From: Metabacillus sp. B2-18
GTDB lineage: Bacteria > Bacillota > Bacilli > Bacillales > Bacillaceae
DNA: 64,000 nt
Assembly (NCBI RefSeq): GCF_021117275.1
Contig: NZ_CP088245.1
Span: 409,501 to 473,500 of the forward strand
Reading direction: 5' to 3'
Shown: piece after piece, positions 1-9,793 of the stretch
Layout: the number at the start of each line of letters is the position of its first letter
Numbering within the stretch: position 1 is the first letter of the stretch
Program-made: the position numbers and the translations under genes
Notes under the pieces: generated by a model
What the model was told of the DNA's origin: nothing
Database searches by the model: none
Seen by the model: only the letters and a program-made list of their open reading frames with translations

Positions 1-111
1 TCTGGCTGTATCTCTAGATACGTCAAACAACTCGCATATTTCTTCAATTGAAATGCGCTTGGATGTTTTTAGGTGTGCAAGGATTGATCTTAATCGTTCT
101 TCTTGGAACAT
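1..111 (-). CDS. DeoR-family transcriptional regulator, N-terminal fragment
   Basis: The first 37 residues of a minus-strand protein are present; the rest lies outside the window. The sequence begins MFQEERLRSILAHL and continues with a helix-turn-helix ending in EICELFDVSRDTAR, which matches the N-terminal HTH of DeoR-family repressors (usually about 250 aa, with a C-terminal sugar-phosphate sensing domain that cannot be seen here). An AAGGGG ribosome binding site sits upstream of the ATG at 111. The gene is divergent from the malK-like kinase. The shared intergenic region contains a 10-bp phased repeat that could be its operator, which is inference. Confidence 0.75.
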   Translation of the reverse strand, partial: MFQEERLRSILAHLKTSKRISIEEICELFDVSRDTAR

Positions 112-128
112 TATGTTACCCCTTCTTT

Positions 129-172
129 AAGTGTTTATAAGTATTTGTAAGTTATTATAAGTTATTGTAAGT
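129..172. promoter_or_regulatory. 10-bp phased AAGT direct-repeat array
   Basis: AAGT occurs five times at exactly 10-bp spacing (129, 139, 149, 159, 169), separated by AT-rich 6-mers alternating between TTAT-like and TTGT-like forms. It lies between the divergent DeoR-type gene and the malK-like gene. Repeats on one face of the helix suggest an operator for a multimeric regulator such as the adjacent DeoR protein. Function is inferred. A TATAAT-like -10 for the kinase gene lies at 239-244. Confidence 0.4.
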
Positions 173-265
173 GGATTTTCAATTACTTATTTCATCTCTA
201 AGTATTTTCGTGTTTATATTAAGAGGTATATTGTCTGTTATAATAAATTTCTGGGAGGTGAAGAC

Positions 266-1930
266 ATGATAAAGCAAAAATATAAGCTAAGTACAATCAT
301 TATTTTGTTCGTTTGTTTAGTCGTGCTTCTTTCGCTGCTCCTGACTGATTTGTTAATAAGTCATACAGTAAGCAAGACCATACGAGAAAATCAAGAAGAA
401 AAGGCAAAGATTGTCTCAAGAACAGTTGCGAAGTCTGTGATTGTAAAAAATGGACTAGAAAATAACCAACCTTATTCGAGTGAGATTCAAGATTATACTG
501 TTGACATTCAAAAAGCAGCAGATGTTATGTTTGTCGTTGTAATGGATATGAAAGCAGTAAGAAAATCACACCCTAACACTGATTTAATTGGAAAAAAATT
601 TAAAGGGGGAGATGAGGAAGCTGTTCTTAACGGTAAAGAGCATGTTTCGGTTTCAGAAGGGACGTTAGGACAATCATTAAGAGCTTTTACACCTATATAT
701 AATCATGAACAAGAACAGATAGGGGCAGTTGCTGTTGGTATTTCATTGAATAATGTGGAACAAGCATTAGAAAGAGGGCATCGTACCATCATAATTGCCT
801 CTATTATTGGTGTTTTAGTTGGGATCTTAGGTGCAATATTATTAGCTCGATATATAAAAAAGATTTTATTTGGTCTTGAACCATTTGCCATTGCTAAAAT
901 ACATGAAGAAAGAAATACGATGCTGCAATCTGTTCATGAGGGTATTATTGCGGTTGATAATGAGGCGAATATTACTCTAGTAAATAGATCGGCTTTACAC
1001 ATTTTTAAAAATACTGGACTACCAGCACAGCCTATTGGGATGAAGATAACAGAGTATTTACCATCTTCAAACTTGGATCGTGTACTTAAAACAGGAAAAG
1101 CAGAGCAAGATGTTGAGTTAACGATTAATGGGGTTTCAATATTGGTTAATCGAGCACCTCTAATAGTCAACGATCAAATTGTTGGAGCTATTTCCACCTT
1201 TAGAGATAAAACAGAGATGAATCAATTAGCTGAACAATTAACAGGGGTTCGTACCTATGCAGATGCATTACGAGCTCAATCTCATGAATTTATGAACAGA
1301 CTTCATGTTATTTTAGGTATGATTAAAATGGAAAGCTATGAAGAGCTAAGGAAGTTCATTGCTCAGGTTGTTAATCATGGTGCACATGAGGTTGGACAAG
1401 TGACAAAAAATATTAAAGATCCAGCACTAGCAGGCTTTTTACTTGGGAAGCTTAGCTTTGCAAGGGAAAATAAAGTAGAAATGATCATTGATTGTGATAC
1501 GCTTATTCCTGAACCGGTTGATCCAAGAATTACCCATGAATTAATTACGGTTATTGGCAATTTAGTAGATAATGCGATTGAAGCGATGGCTCAATATGAT
1601 AATAAAGTCTTGCAAGTCAAATTTCATTATGAAGACTCTTCTTTACAAATAAAAGTTAGGGATTCAGGTCCTGGACTTCATAAGGATCAATTTCCACATC
1701 TATTTACCAAGGGGTATTCCACAAAGGGAGATAATCGTGGGTTTGGATTATATTTAGTCAACAAAAGTATGGAACATATAGAAGGAACACTTCAAATTAA
1801 TTTAAGTATCAAAACAGGAGCAGAATTTATTGTTCAAGTTCCTTATAAAGGGGGTACCGTCAGGAAAATGCGGATTTACAACGCTAAGCCTATTTTTCTG
1901 ACGATTCCCACGTTTTTAACAACGTTATGA
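266..1930 (+). CDS. malK: DcuS/CitA/MalK-type sensor histidine kinase with transposon-altered C-terminus
   Basis: Membrane sensor kinase for a C4-dicarboxylate or malate-like ligand. It has a TM helix at about residues 11-31, an extracytoplasmic PDC-type sensor region to about 175, a second TM at about 177-197, a PAS domain at about 215-320, an H-box (SHEFMNRLHVILGM) and a HATPase domain with NLVDNAIEAM and GFGLYL. The family and the downstream malR-maeN order match B. subtilis MalK (YufL). The strong GGGAGGTG site fixes the ATG at 266. After VPYKG the frame runs into the Tn3 end at 1851, so the last six native residues (RESTSD, recovered by joining the flanks) are replaced by about 25 transposon-encoded residues. 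The kinase core is intact and may still work, but it is cut off from its regulator gene. Confidence 0.85.
   Translation: MIKQKYKLSTIIILFVCLVVLLSLLLTDLLISHTVSKTIRENQEEKAKIVSRTVAKSVIVKNGLENNQPYSSEIQDYTVDIQKAADVMFVVVMDMKAVRKSHPNTDLIGKKFKGGDEEAVLNGKEHVSVSEGTLGQSLRAFTPIYNHEQEQIGAVAVGISLNNVEQALERGHRTIIIASIIGVLVGILGAILLARYIKKILFGLEPFAIAKIHEERNTMLQSVHEGIIAVDNEANITLVNRSALHIFKNTGLPAQPIGMKITEYLPSSNLDRVLKTGKAEQDVELTINGVSILVNRAPLIVNDQIVGAISTFRDKTEMNQLAEQLTGVRTYADALRAQSHEFMNRLHVILGMIKMESYEELRKFIAQVVNHGAHEVGQVTKNIKDPALAGFLLGKLSFARENKVEMIIDCDTLIPEPVDPRITHELITVIGNLVDNAIEAMAQYDNKVLQVKFHYEDSSLQIKVRDSGPGLHKDQFPHLFTKGYSTKGDNRGFGLYLVNKSMEHIEGTLQINLSIKTGAEFIVQVPYKGGTVRKMRIYNAKPIFLTIPTFLTTL
1846..1850. repeat. Target-site duplication, left copy (TAAAG)
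   Basis: The five bases directly before the left terminal repeat are TAAAG, identical to the five bases directly after the right terminal repeat at 28469-28473. Tn3-family transposons make 5-bp duplications. Joining the flanks through one TAAAG rebuilds the kinase reading frame. Confidence 0.9.
1851..1888 (+). repeat. Tn3-type terminal inverted repeat, left end
   Basis: A 38-bp repeat beginning GGGGTACCGTCAGG and ending ACAACGCTAAG. It matches about 35 of 38 bases of the inner copy of the right-end repeat and closely resembles the repeats at 17082-17118 and 17251-17288. Confidence 0.9.
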
Positions 1931-4880
1931 AAGTTTTAGTGGTCTTAAAGAATCTAATGAGACCATTTTCTCCGAATTAAAATGGTATTCTCCTAGTAAA
2001 TTAATATGTTCCCAGCCTAAAGGTGACATATGGTGTAATAAGTCCTCATTAAAACTACCTGCCTGTTTTTGATATTCAACTGCTTTGGTCAGATGTAGAG
2101 TATTCCAGATACTGATGGCATTGATAATTATGTTTAAAGCACTGGCTCTTTGAAGCTGATGCTGTATGGTTCGTTCCCTAAGCTCTCCTTGTTTTCCGAA
2201 GAAAATAGCTCTTGCCAGTCCATTCATGGCTTCTCCTTTATTCAATCCTTTTTGTATTTTTCTTCTTAATGATTCATCCGAAATATAATTCAAAATAAAG
2301 ATCGTTTTTTCTATTCGGCCCATCTCACGTAAGGCTGTAGCCAAGCTGTTTTGTCTTGAATAAGAACCTAGTTTCCCCATAATAAGGGATGCTGAAACTT
2401 TTCCTTCCTTTATAGAATGAGCTAATCGCAAAACATCCTGATAATTTTCTTTAATGACCTTTGTATTTATTTGTCCACGTAAAATGGCTTCTAATTTTGG
2501 ATATTCACTTGCTTTATCTATTGTAAATAATTTCGAGTCTGATAAATCTCGTATTCTTGGAGCAAATTTAAATCCTAATAAATGAGTCAGCCCGAATATT
2601 TGGTCTGTGTAACCAGCAGTGTCTGTATAATGCTCTTCTATATTTAGATCCGTCTCATGGTGCAACAATCCATCCAAAACATGAATCGCATCCCTTGAAT
2701 TTGTATGAATAATCTTTGTGTAATAAGAAGAGAATTGATCACTAGTAAAACGGTAGATGGTGGTTCCTTTTCCAGTCCCGTAATGTGGGTTTGCATCTGC
2801 ATGCAGTGATGAAACACCTATCTGCATTCTCATACCATCTGACGAGGATGTTGTACCGTCGCCCCAATAGGAGTTTATGATGGAAATTTACTAATATGGC
2901 TTGGGCCTTATTCATTGCATCTTCATACAGGCGCCATTGAGATACATTGGCTAGTTGCTTATATGTAAGTCCGGGTGTGGCTTCGGCCATCTTGCTTAAG
3001 CCAATATTCATTCCCATTCCTAAAAGGGCAGCCATGATAATGATTGTTTCCTCCTTATCTGGTTTTCGAGTATTGGAAGCATGAGTGAATTGCTCATGAA
3101 ATCCTGTTATATGAGCAACATCCATAAGTAAATCAGTTAATTTTATTCTTGGTAGCATTTGATAAAGGCTTGCACTAAATTTTTTTGCTTCTTCTGGAAC
3201 ATCTTTTTCTAAGCGTGCAAGTGACAGTTTTCCTTTTTCAAGAGAAACCCCATCTAACTTGTTGGAATTGGCAGCTAACCATTTTAACCTTTCATTAAGG
3301 CTACTGGTTCTCTCTGTTATATAATCTTCGAATGATAAACTAACTGATAATCTCGTATTCCCCTTCGATTGATTCCATATATCTTCCGAAAACAAATATT
3401 CCTCAAAATCCCTATATTGTCTGCTGCCAACAATAGAAACATCTCCTGCCCGAACATGCTCCCGAAGTTCTGTTAAAACAGCCATTTCATAGTAATGACG
3501 ATTAATTGTTGTACCATCATCCTGGTATAAATGCTTTTTCCATCGTTTTGAAATAAAATCCACAGGTGAGTCATCAGGCACTTTTCGCTTTCCGGATTCG
3601 TTCATTCCTCGAATAATCTCAACAGCCTGTAAAAGTGGCTCATTTGCCTTTGTAGAATGGAATTCCAATACTCTTAATAGCGTTGGCGTATATTTTCTTA
3701 GTGAATAAAACCGTTTTTGCAGTAAGTCCAAATAATCATAGTCGGCAGGACGTGCAAGCTCCTGAGCCTCTTCTACTGAAGAGACAAAGGTATTCCATTC
3801 AATAATCGATTCTAAAACCTTAAAAACGTCTAATTTTTCCTCTCTTGCTTTAATTAATGCTTGTCCGATGTTCGTAAAGTGTATAACTTTCTCATTTAGT
3901 TTTTTACCGTTTTGTTTCTGGATTTCCTCTTGAGCCTTACGACCTTTTGATAACAAACTAAGTATTTGCCTATCATGAATTTCAAACGCATTATCTGTTA
4001 GCTCCTGAGTAAGTTGTAATAAATAGACGGTTAATATCGAATAACGTTTATTTTCTTGAAAGTCACGGAATGCATACGGCTCGTATCTTGAACCTAAGCG
4101 AGATAGCTGTAACAGACGATTGCGATGCAAATGGCTAATTTGTACCGTTTCTAATTCTATTTCTCGTATGTATTCAAGTCGTTCTATTACTTTTAGAAAT
4201 GTTTCGGGCGAAGGATGACCCGGTGGTTCCTTTAACCAACCCAATATCGTTTTATTGGATTCGGATGGATGCTGCGAAGTAATGATCTCTTCAAGCTTTT
4301 CTTTTTGTTCATTTGTAAGAGATTTACTTACCGTATTAAATAGCTTCTTTTCAGCCATTGCCCTTGCTTCCCACACCATTCTTTCAAGTGTAGTGATAGC
4401 AGGGAGTATGATTTTGTTTTTTCTTAGAAAATCTATGCATTCATGCAGTAGATGAATGGCATCACCATTTTCCAAAGCTAATTGATGAAGGCGCTTAAAT
4501 GTCATTCGATATTCACTCAGGGTAAAAGTTACAAAGTCGTATTCACTTCGAATTTCTTTCAAATGATCCCAAAGTGTATTTTCCCTTTGAGGATAATAGC
4601 TAAGCGAGGATGGACTAGCACTGATTTGTTTCGATATATATTGTATAACCGAATCTGGGATGCTTTTAATATGAGTGTATGGCCAACCGGGATACCGAAG
4701 AACAGCAAATTGAACGGCAAACCCTAAACGGTTTTCTTCCCTCCTTCGCTTATTAATTATTTCTAAATCACGTTTGGAAAAGGTGAAGTAGGTCCCCAAT
4801 ATCCATTCATCTTCAGGGATTTGCATAAAAGCCTGTCTCTGTTCCGGTGTAAGCAATTCTCTACCTCTCGCAATTTTCAT
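1925..4880 (-). pseudogene. tnpA: Tn3-family transposase, frameshifted (tnpA1)
   Basis: Transposase that would act on the repeats at 1851 and 28468. It is broken into a 712-aa 5' part (4880-2742, start MKIARGRELLTPEQRQAF) and a 302-aa 3' part in another frame (from about 2833). Family proteins are about 990 aa, so nearly the whole protein is represented. At about 2868-2872 the frame breaks within the conserved segment HHKL...YWGDGTT, which fits loss of roughly ten bases. This is next to the first catalytic Asp (GDGTT). The second Asp (in DTAGYTD) and the Glu (in SEAMNG-like GEAMNGLARAIFF) are in the 3' part. Probably inactive, unless the frameshift is a sequencing error. Confidence 0.85.
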
Positions 4881-4928
4881 TCAGTATCATCCCATTTCTG
4901 TATTTTTCAATTTATTAGCTCAATTATA

Positions 4929-4954
4929 TATCAATAGAGTGTACCCTATTGATA
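4929..4954. repeat. 9-bp dyad upstream of tnpA1
   Basis: TATCAATAG and CTATTGATA are separated by 8 bases, about 50 bp upstream of the transposase start. The position suggests an operator or a recombinase half-site pair in the transposase promoter. This is inference from position only. Confidence 0.35.
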
Positions 4955-4956
4955 AT

Positions 4957-4999
4957 AAAAAAATAGACTAATCGGTTCTTACCGTTCAGTCTATTTTTT
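4957..4999. terminator. Bidirectional terminator between GNAT gene and tnpA1
   Basis: An AAATAGACT / AGTCTATTT stem is flanked by A and T runs, with an inner CGGT/ACCG pair. It closes the minus-strand cassette at 5174-10087 before tnpA1. Confidence 0.65.
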
Positions 5000-5173
5000 A
5001 CTATCTTACTCCAGACAAGCACGCGCCCTGTTATTGAATAACATTAAAGCTTCTAATGGCTACCATTACAGTGGTCCATCACATGTAAAAAGGCACCACT
5101 CTTGTTCAGAAAGACGTCTGAATTATTTTTCACCTATTTTGATCTCAAGATCCTAAATAGGAAATATGTGTAT

Positions 5174-5701
5174 TTATTTATTCCATTCCTCTGTTTTCAA
5201 GGCAAATATATATTCGTCGCTGGTAGAACCTTTAAAAAAATCCGCATTCTTTTCAAATCCAATTTTTTTAAATCCTAGCCTTTCAACTAATTTAATTGAT
5301 TTAATGTTCCTTGTATCAATATATGCATGAAACATCTTTATTTTATAATTTGAAATTAGTATATTAATCATCTCTGTTACTGCTTGTTGTGCATATCCCT
5401 TTCCCCAGTACTTAGAAGGTAAGACATATGCTATTGAAGCTTTTAAATCTTTACTATAAATAGTTGCTTGAACCGTTCCAATATATTCCTTTAAATTTTT
5501 ATTATAGATTGCAAAATTTAACCAGATTTGCGAAAGGTGAATTGGTGCACCTTCTGCCAACCTTTCGAATTTTTCAGACAATTCACCTGAACTCTCAGGA
5601 GGATTTTCAGGGATATAGGTATATATTTTTTCATCTTTTAAAACTGAAAATAACTCCTCAGCATGATACTTGTTTAATGGTTCTAGATTCATATTAGTCA
5701 T
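5174..5701 (-). CDS. GNAT-family N-acetyltransferase (RimJ/RimL-like)
   Basis: A 175-aa protein predicted to transfer an acetyl group from acetyl-CoA to an amine. The acetyl-CoA loop is visible as YWGKGYAQQAV (Q/R-x-x-G-x-G/A type) at about residues 103-113, and the C-terminal SIKLVERLGFKKIGFEKN segment is typical of the Acetyltransf_3 (ribosomal-protein or antibiotic/amino-acid acetylating) branch. The start is supported by GGGGAG upstream. It is the last gene of the minus-strand cassette with the MFS, carbamoyltransferase and oxygenase genes, so a tailoring or self-resistance role is plausible. The substrate is unknown. Confidence 0.75.
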   Translation of the reverse strand: MTNMNLEPLNKYHAEELFSVLKDEKIYTYIPENPPESSGELSEKFERLAEGAPIHLSQIWLNFAIYNKNLKEYIGTVQATIYSKDLKASIAYVLPSKYWGKGYAQQAVTEMINILISNYKIKMFHAYIDTRNIKSIKLVERLGFKKIGFEKNADFFKGSTSDEYIFALKTEEWNK

Positions 5702-5743
5702 TTTATAACTCCCCGAAAGCCATATATTTTTTATTATAATAGT

Positions 5744-6998
5744 TTAACCATTACTATTAGATATCGAACTTTTATCTACATTGTTATTAATTTTGTTTTT
5801 ATTGAAGTAACTTTTTGTAAAGTAATATAAACCTATTAATGTAATTATTAACCCACTAATTCCAAAAAGAATTCGAACATTCTCGTTTGATTGTATTAGA
5901 CCCCCGATAAAAAGGCCAGGAATAGAAAAAATACCTATTATCATCTGGAATGATCCAAAAACACTTGCCCTACTTGATGCTTCTGTGGTTTTTTGTAGAA
6001 TTGAATTTGATAATATTGATATTTGAGCTCCAACTGTACCGGTTAGTAACCCTAAGAATAAAAATGAGAACATAGAATCTATTGAATAATGTAAACCAAT
6101 ACATATTCCATCCACAATTGTACATAAACTCAAAAGAGGTAGATAACCTAATTTATTTTGAAGATGTTTAACAATAAGACTACCTATGAATAATCCTACA
6201 GCTTCTATAACCATTAAAACGGAATAAAAGGATTCCTCCATACCTAATACTTCTGTTACAAAAACAAGATATAGTACGTTTATAATTCCACTGACACCTG
6301 AGATAACCCCTACCAGAATAGTTACTCTTAGAGCATCCTTAACATCTATCAATTTTACAAAGCCCTTTATTAAATTCCCTAAAAGATTCTTTTTATCAGT
6401 ATTTATGCTACTTTCTTCTTCATTTATGGTAGATGGTTTAGTCAAGATAGTTAAAAACGAAGCTATAAAAATACAAATAGCATAGATCAAGAAACCATAC
6501 TGCATCTAATTTAGCCACTACAAGTCCAGAAATAAGCATTCCAATGATTGTTGTTATAGACGTCCCTGATTGGAGGCGAGAGTTAGCAGTTAAAATGTAA
6601 TTTTCCTCGACTATTTCCGGTATATAACTTCCTCGACTTGGACCAGATAATATTCTAATTGAGGATACAAGGAAACTTAGAAAGTATATATAAGTAGTAA
6701 AAGGAAACAAGAACATAAATAAAGCAAAAATACCAATTAAGATATTAGAGATAGTAATTACGAGCTTCTTAGGAATCTTGTCACCTATTACTCCTCCAAA
6801 AGGTGGTAAGATGATTGAGGGAAGTAATAATACAATCATAAAAAAAGCAATAGACTTTGGATCATTATTTGATTCATTATAAACATAGACAGTTGCTGCA
6901 ATTTCAAAGAGTGAACTTCCTAATGCATTTAAACTAGTTGCTGGTAAGTAAAATGAAAAAGAGCGATTGATAAATAACTCTTTAAAAAAAGGAGACAA
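5744..6998 (-). pseudogene. MFS exporter, frameshifted
   Basis: A major facilitator transporter of about 415 aa. It reads as an N-terminal half (6998-6438, TTG start after AGGAGGG) and a C-terminal half (ending at 5744). The two halves join at about 6500: the first reads KLDAVWFLD where KLDAVYGFLIYAICIF is expected, consistent with loss of one base. Hydrophobic segments fill both halves, and the N-half has the loop GGVIGDKIPKK (the MFS G-x-x-x-D-R/K signature). It resembles drug-efflux MFS proteins (MFS_3/MefA-like). In context it would export the product of the carbamoyltransferase cassette. It is either a recent mutation or a sequence error, since the rest is well preserved. Confidence 0.75.
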
Positions 6999-7021
6999 AA
7001 TATCCCTCCTAAAATGTAATT

Positions 7022-7049
7022 AACATACACTCGTAAAGGAGTGTATGTT
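7022..7049. terminator. Hairpin between carbamoyltransferase and MFS genes
   Basis: AACATACACTC pairs perfectly with GAGTGTATGTT (11 bp, 6-base loop). The T-run is better on the plus strand. On the minus strand it could act as an attenuator or RNA-stability element between two cassette genes. Confidence 0.5.
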
Positions 7050-7053
7050 TTTA

Positions 7054-9015
7054 TTAAGTAGTAATTGTATGCTTTTCAAAAGTGAAATTTAAATAGTTTA
7101 GTTGTTCAAATGCCTCACACAATTTAAGGTGTTTTTCTAATTGAAATTCTGAATCAACTAACTCATTTAATGTCTTTTGTCCGTTATTTAAAAGGAGTGT
7201 CCTAGCTACTTCAAACTCTTCATGTTTTAAAGGAGTGATCTTTTTCCCATTTGATATTCCGAGCAATTGGTATCCTTGTGATTCCTCAGAAATAAGGGTA
7301 ATAGAAGGGCGAAAAACCGGGTACGAATTGACTTTTGATTGCCTGTCTAATTCTTTCTTTGTAATAATCCAATTTTCAATAACTAAAACATCTATATCAG
7401 TTGATAAAAAGCAATTTATAGCATCCTCTGGTGTTTCTACTATAGGTTCACCCATAACATTAAAAGACGTGTTTAGAAGAACTGGAATACTTGTTAATTC
7501 TCCAAATTTATGTAGTAACTTATGTAATCTAGGGTGTTCTTTTTCATGTAACGTTTGTAACCTAGTAGAATTATCTACATGTGTTATTGCGGGAAGTGAT
7601 TCCCTATAATCACTTTTAACATCAAAACTTAATAACATGAATGGACTTTCTCTGTTTACTTCAAAATAGGAGTCAGCACATTCCACTGGACAAACTGGTG
7701 CAAACGGACGAAAAGATTCTCTATGCTTAACTCTTTCGTTAAGTTTTGATTTCATATTCGATAACATTGGGTTGCATATTATACTTCTATGTCCAAGTGA
7801 GCGAGGGCCAAATTCAGAACCACCCTCAAACCATGCAACTATTTCACCTTTTTCTAAACGTTTAGCTACTTCATTAATTAATTGATCATTTGGAGTTCGC
7901 TCTTTATTTACAACTAAATAATTACTAAGAACATTACTTACTTCCTGCGAGGTATATTTCTTTCCTAAATAATCATGTGTTTGTTTATAATGTGCATTTT
8001 GTTTCTTTAAAAAACTATATCCATAGTAGGCACAGCCAATAGCTATACCAGCATCATTAGCAGCTGGCTGGATAAATAGTTCATTCGCATACTTACTTAA
8101 CACTTTTCCATTTGCTACACAATTAAGTGCAACTCCACCTGCATAACAAATATTTCTAGTGGTAGTTTTCTTAAATATGCTTTTAATTCTTGCCTCAAGT
8201 GCATTTTCAAGATCTCTTTGCATGATTGCTGCTAAATGTTTTTGATCTTCGTGGAACCCAGGTTTATTAAAGTTTAATTGCCAGTTATTATTGAATATAA
8301 CCTTATCTTCATTTGAAGACATGATATTTACACCCCTATGGAAATTACAATCTCCGTAAGGTGCAAGTCCCATTACCTTTCCACTTTCAAGGGGATCATC
8401 AAAGATGTAATTTGAAACAATTGCATATGCCATACCTATCCCGCCAGTGTATATCATCTCCGATGAATGGCTTGGTAAATAAAATCTATCTAACAATTTA
8501 TATGAGTTATTAGTAAATAAATAGTATGACTCTGCCTCACTCTTAAATTCTCCTTTTGGAGTAGGTCCTAGTAAATATTTCTTCATTTCCGGACCTGCCA
8601 TTACATAATCTTTTCCTTCTGGCGAAGAAGAACCCGCAGCATCAATAACCATTACTATTGATTCTGATTGCCCTGAAGGTGAAAATGCACTATAGGCATG
8701 TGCTAAGTGGTGAGATATAAAAAGATGTTTTTCTGAAAAAGGATCAAAAAGGGAAAAATCTTTTTGAAGGGGAGTGGTTAATCCCACCCCTCCATATGAC
8801 AAAGATTGAACGTTTGAAACAATTAAATCTACTTCATCAATGGAGATTCCCCTAGCATCTAGACAATATTGAATCATTCGTTCATCAGAAATTGTCCTTT
8901 CTAAATCATGTTTACGACGGGTAAGTCTTTCTTTTTGAATAGCTGCTACAACCTTGCCATCTTCTACTAAACATGCTGCAGCATCATGACTATAATTAAT
9001 TCCAAGTACAAACAT
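7054..9015 (-). CDS. NodU/CmcH/TobZ-family O-carbamoyltransferase
   Basis: A 653-aa enzyme expected to form carbamoyl-adenylate from carbamoyl phosphate and ATP and pass the carbamoyl group to a hydroxyl. Family features visible: the N-terminal start MFVLGINYSHDAAACL; the metal-binding HHLAHA at residues 102-107; VIDAAGSSSPEG; GGVALNCVANGK; the C-terminal signature EFGPRSLGHRSI followed by FRPFAPV; and LNTSFN. The length is normal for the family, which acts on Nod factors, cephamycin, tobramycin and novobiocin-type scaffolds. The ATG lies 2 bases after the oxygenase stop, so translation is probably coupled. No NRPS, PKS or glycosyltransferase is nearby, so the acceptor is unknown. It could be a hydroxyl introduced by the adjacent oxygenase. 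Confidence 0.9.
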   Translation of the reverse strand: MFVLGINYSHDAAACLVEDGKVVAAIQKERLTRRKHDLERTISDERMIQYCLDARGISIDEVDLIVSNVQSLSYGGVGLTTPLQKDFSLFDPFSEKHLFISHHLAHAYSAFSPSGQSESIVMVIDAAGSSSPEGKDYVMAGPEMKKYLLGPTPKGEFKSEAESYYLFTNNSYKLLDRFYLPSHSSEMIYTGGIGMAYAIVSNYIFDDPLESGKVMGLAPYGDCNFHRGVNIMSSNEDKVIFNNNWQLNFNKPGFHEDQKHLAAIMQRDLENALEARIKSIFKKTTTRNICYAGGVALNCVANGKVLSKYANELFIQPAANDAGIAIGCAYYGYSFLKKQNAHYKQTHDYLGKKYTSQEVSNVLSNYLVVNKERTPNDQLINEVAKRLEKGEIVAWFEGGSEFGPRSLGHRSIICNPMLSNMKSKLNERVKHRESFRPFAPVCPVECADSYFEVNRESPFMLLSFDVKSDYRESLPAITHVDNSTRLQTLHEKEHPRLHKLLHKFGELTSIPVLLNTSFNVMGEPIVETPEDAINCFLSTDIDVLVIENWIITKKELDRQSKVNSYPVFRPSITLISEESQGYQLLGISNGKKITPLKHEEFEVARTLLLNNGQKTLNELVDSEFQLEKHLKLCEAFEQLNYLNFTFEKHTITT

Positions 9016-9017
9016 GT

Positions 9018-9731
9018 TTAACCTCTTCTAAGCCCTACTGTAAGTATAGATACCTTTTCTCCTTCAACAACTGGTTCTCGTTCATGAACAGAACCACCAG
9101 CTAATAAAAGAACTAACTCACCTGGTTTCAATAAAATTCTTTTTGGTTTTCCATCATTAGAATAAACAACTAATGAGGATGGATTTTCTACATGGTCCCC
9201 CATCTCATGTGATAAACCAATAATGCAGTTAATTGAAAACACGTCTGAATCAACATGTGCGGGGATTCCATCGCCTGGTTCCTCATAATATAAATATGAG
9301 CTTATTTCATTAGGAATAACCTTATAACCAAGGGCATCGTTTACATATTGAACTAATTCATTGCTTAATGCTAGTTCCTCAGCTACTTTTCCAGCAGGAG
9401 ATAAGTAGTGCTTACCCGGTCTTACAGCAATTTTTCGTACTTCTTTAGATTCTTTTATTAAAGCATTTAGTAATTCATTAGTCATAAATGAAGGTCTTTC
9501 ATATTTTACTAGCCCTGCATCTCTAAACTGTGTCATAAGTTCCACAGCTATATTGAAAGCGTTCTCTGAAATTTCATCAGATCCCTTGTTGTTGTTTGGT
9601 GCAAGCCCACCAACAGCAAGAGATAGCAATAATTGCATATTTATTTTTTCAGCCATATCCATGCCTGTAATTAACTCATTTATATCACTTAATAATTCGT
9701 TTTTAGATTTTTGTAAGGTATCTAAACTCAT
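9018..9731 (-). CDS. 2OG-Fe(II) oxygenase-like protein
   Basis: A 237-aa protein using the ATG at 9731, placed 8 bases after AAAAAAGGAG; a longer frame from 9755 lacks a good site. The C-terminal half looks like a double-stranded beta-helix dioxygenase: the H-x-D facial-triad motif is HVDSD (His159, Asp161), the distal His is in GGSVHEREPV (His216), and a basic residue follows in ILTVGLRRG. The N-terminal 100 residues are helical and not recognised; they could bind a carrier or peptide. It lies between the small protein gene and the carbamoyltransferase. Inferred role: hydroxylating the substrate that is then carbamoylated. The family call rests on motif reading, not a search. Confidence 0.6.
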   Translation of the reverse strand: MSLDTLQKSKNELLSDINELITGMDMAEKINMQLLLSLAVGGLAPNNNKGSDEISENAFNIAVELMTQFRDAGLVKYERPSFMTNELLNALIKESKEVRKIAVRPGKHYLSPAGKVAEELALSNELVQYVNDALGYKVIPNEISSYLYYEEPGDGIPAHVDSDVFSINCIIGLSHEMGDHVENPSSLVVYSNDGKPKRILLKPGELVLLLAGGSVHEREPVVEGEKVSILTVGLRRG

Positions 9732-9753
9732 ATCTAAATCTCCTTTTTTAAAC

Positions 9754-9782
9754 AACCCATAAGAGTGTAGTTCTTATGGGTT
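9754..9782 (-). terminator. Attenuator-like hairpin after the small gene
   Basis: AACCCATAAG pairs with CTTATGGGTT (10 bp perfect, 9-base loop) between the 97-aa gene and the oxygenase gene. On the minus strand the trailing U-run is weak (GTTTAAAAAAGG). This layout would give excess transcript of the first gene, as seen for precursor-peptide genes, or would protect its 3' end. Confidence 0.55.
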
Positions 9783-9793
9783 GCTATGATCTT

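Noticed and set aside
5464-5697. Plus-strand frame opposite the GNAT gene
   Set aside because: Antisense shadow of a well-supported acetyltransferase; no ribosome binding site and no similarity.
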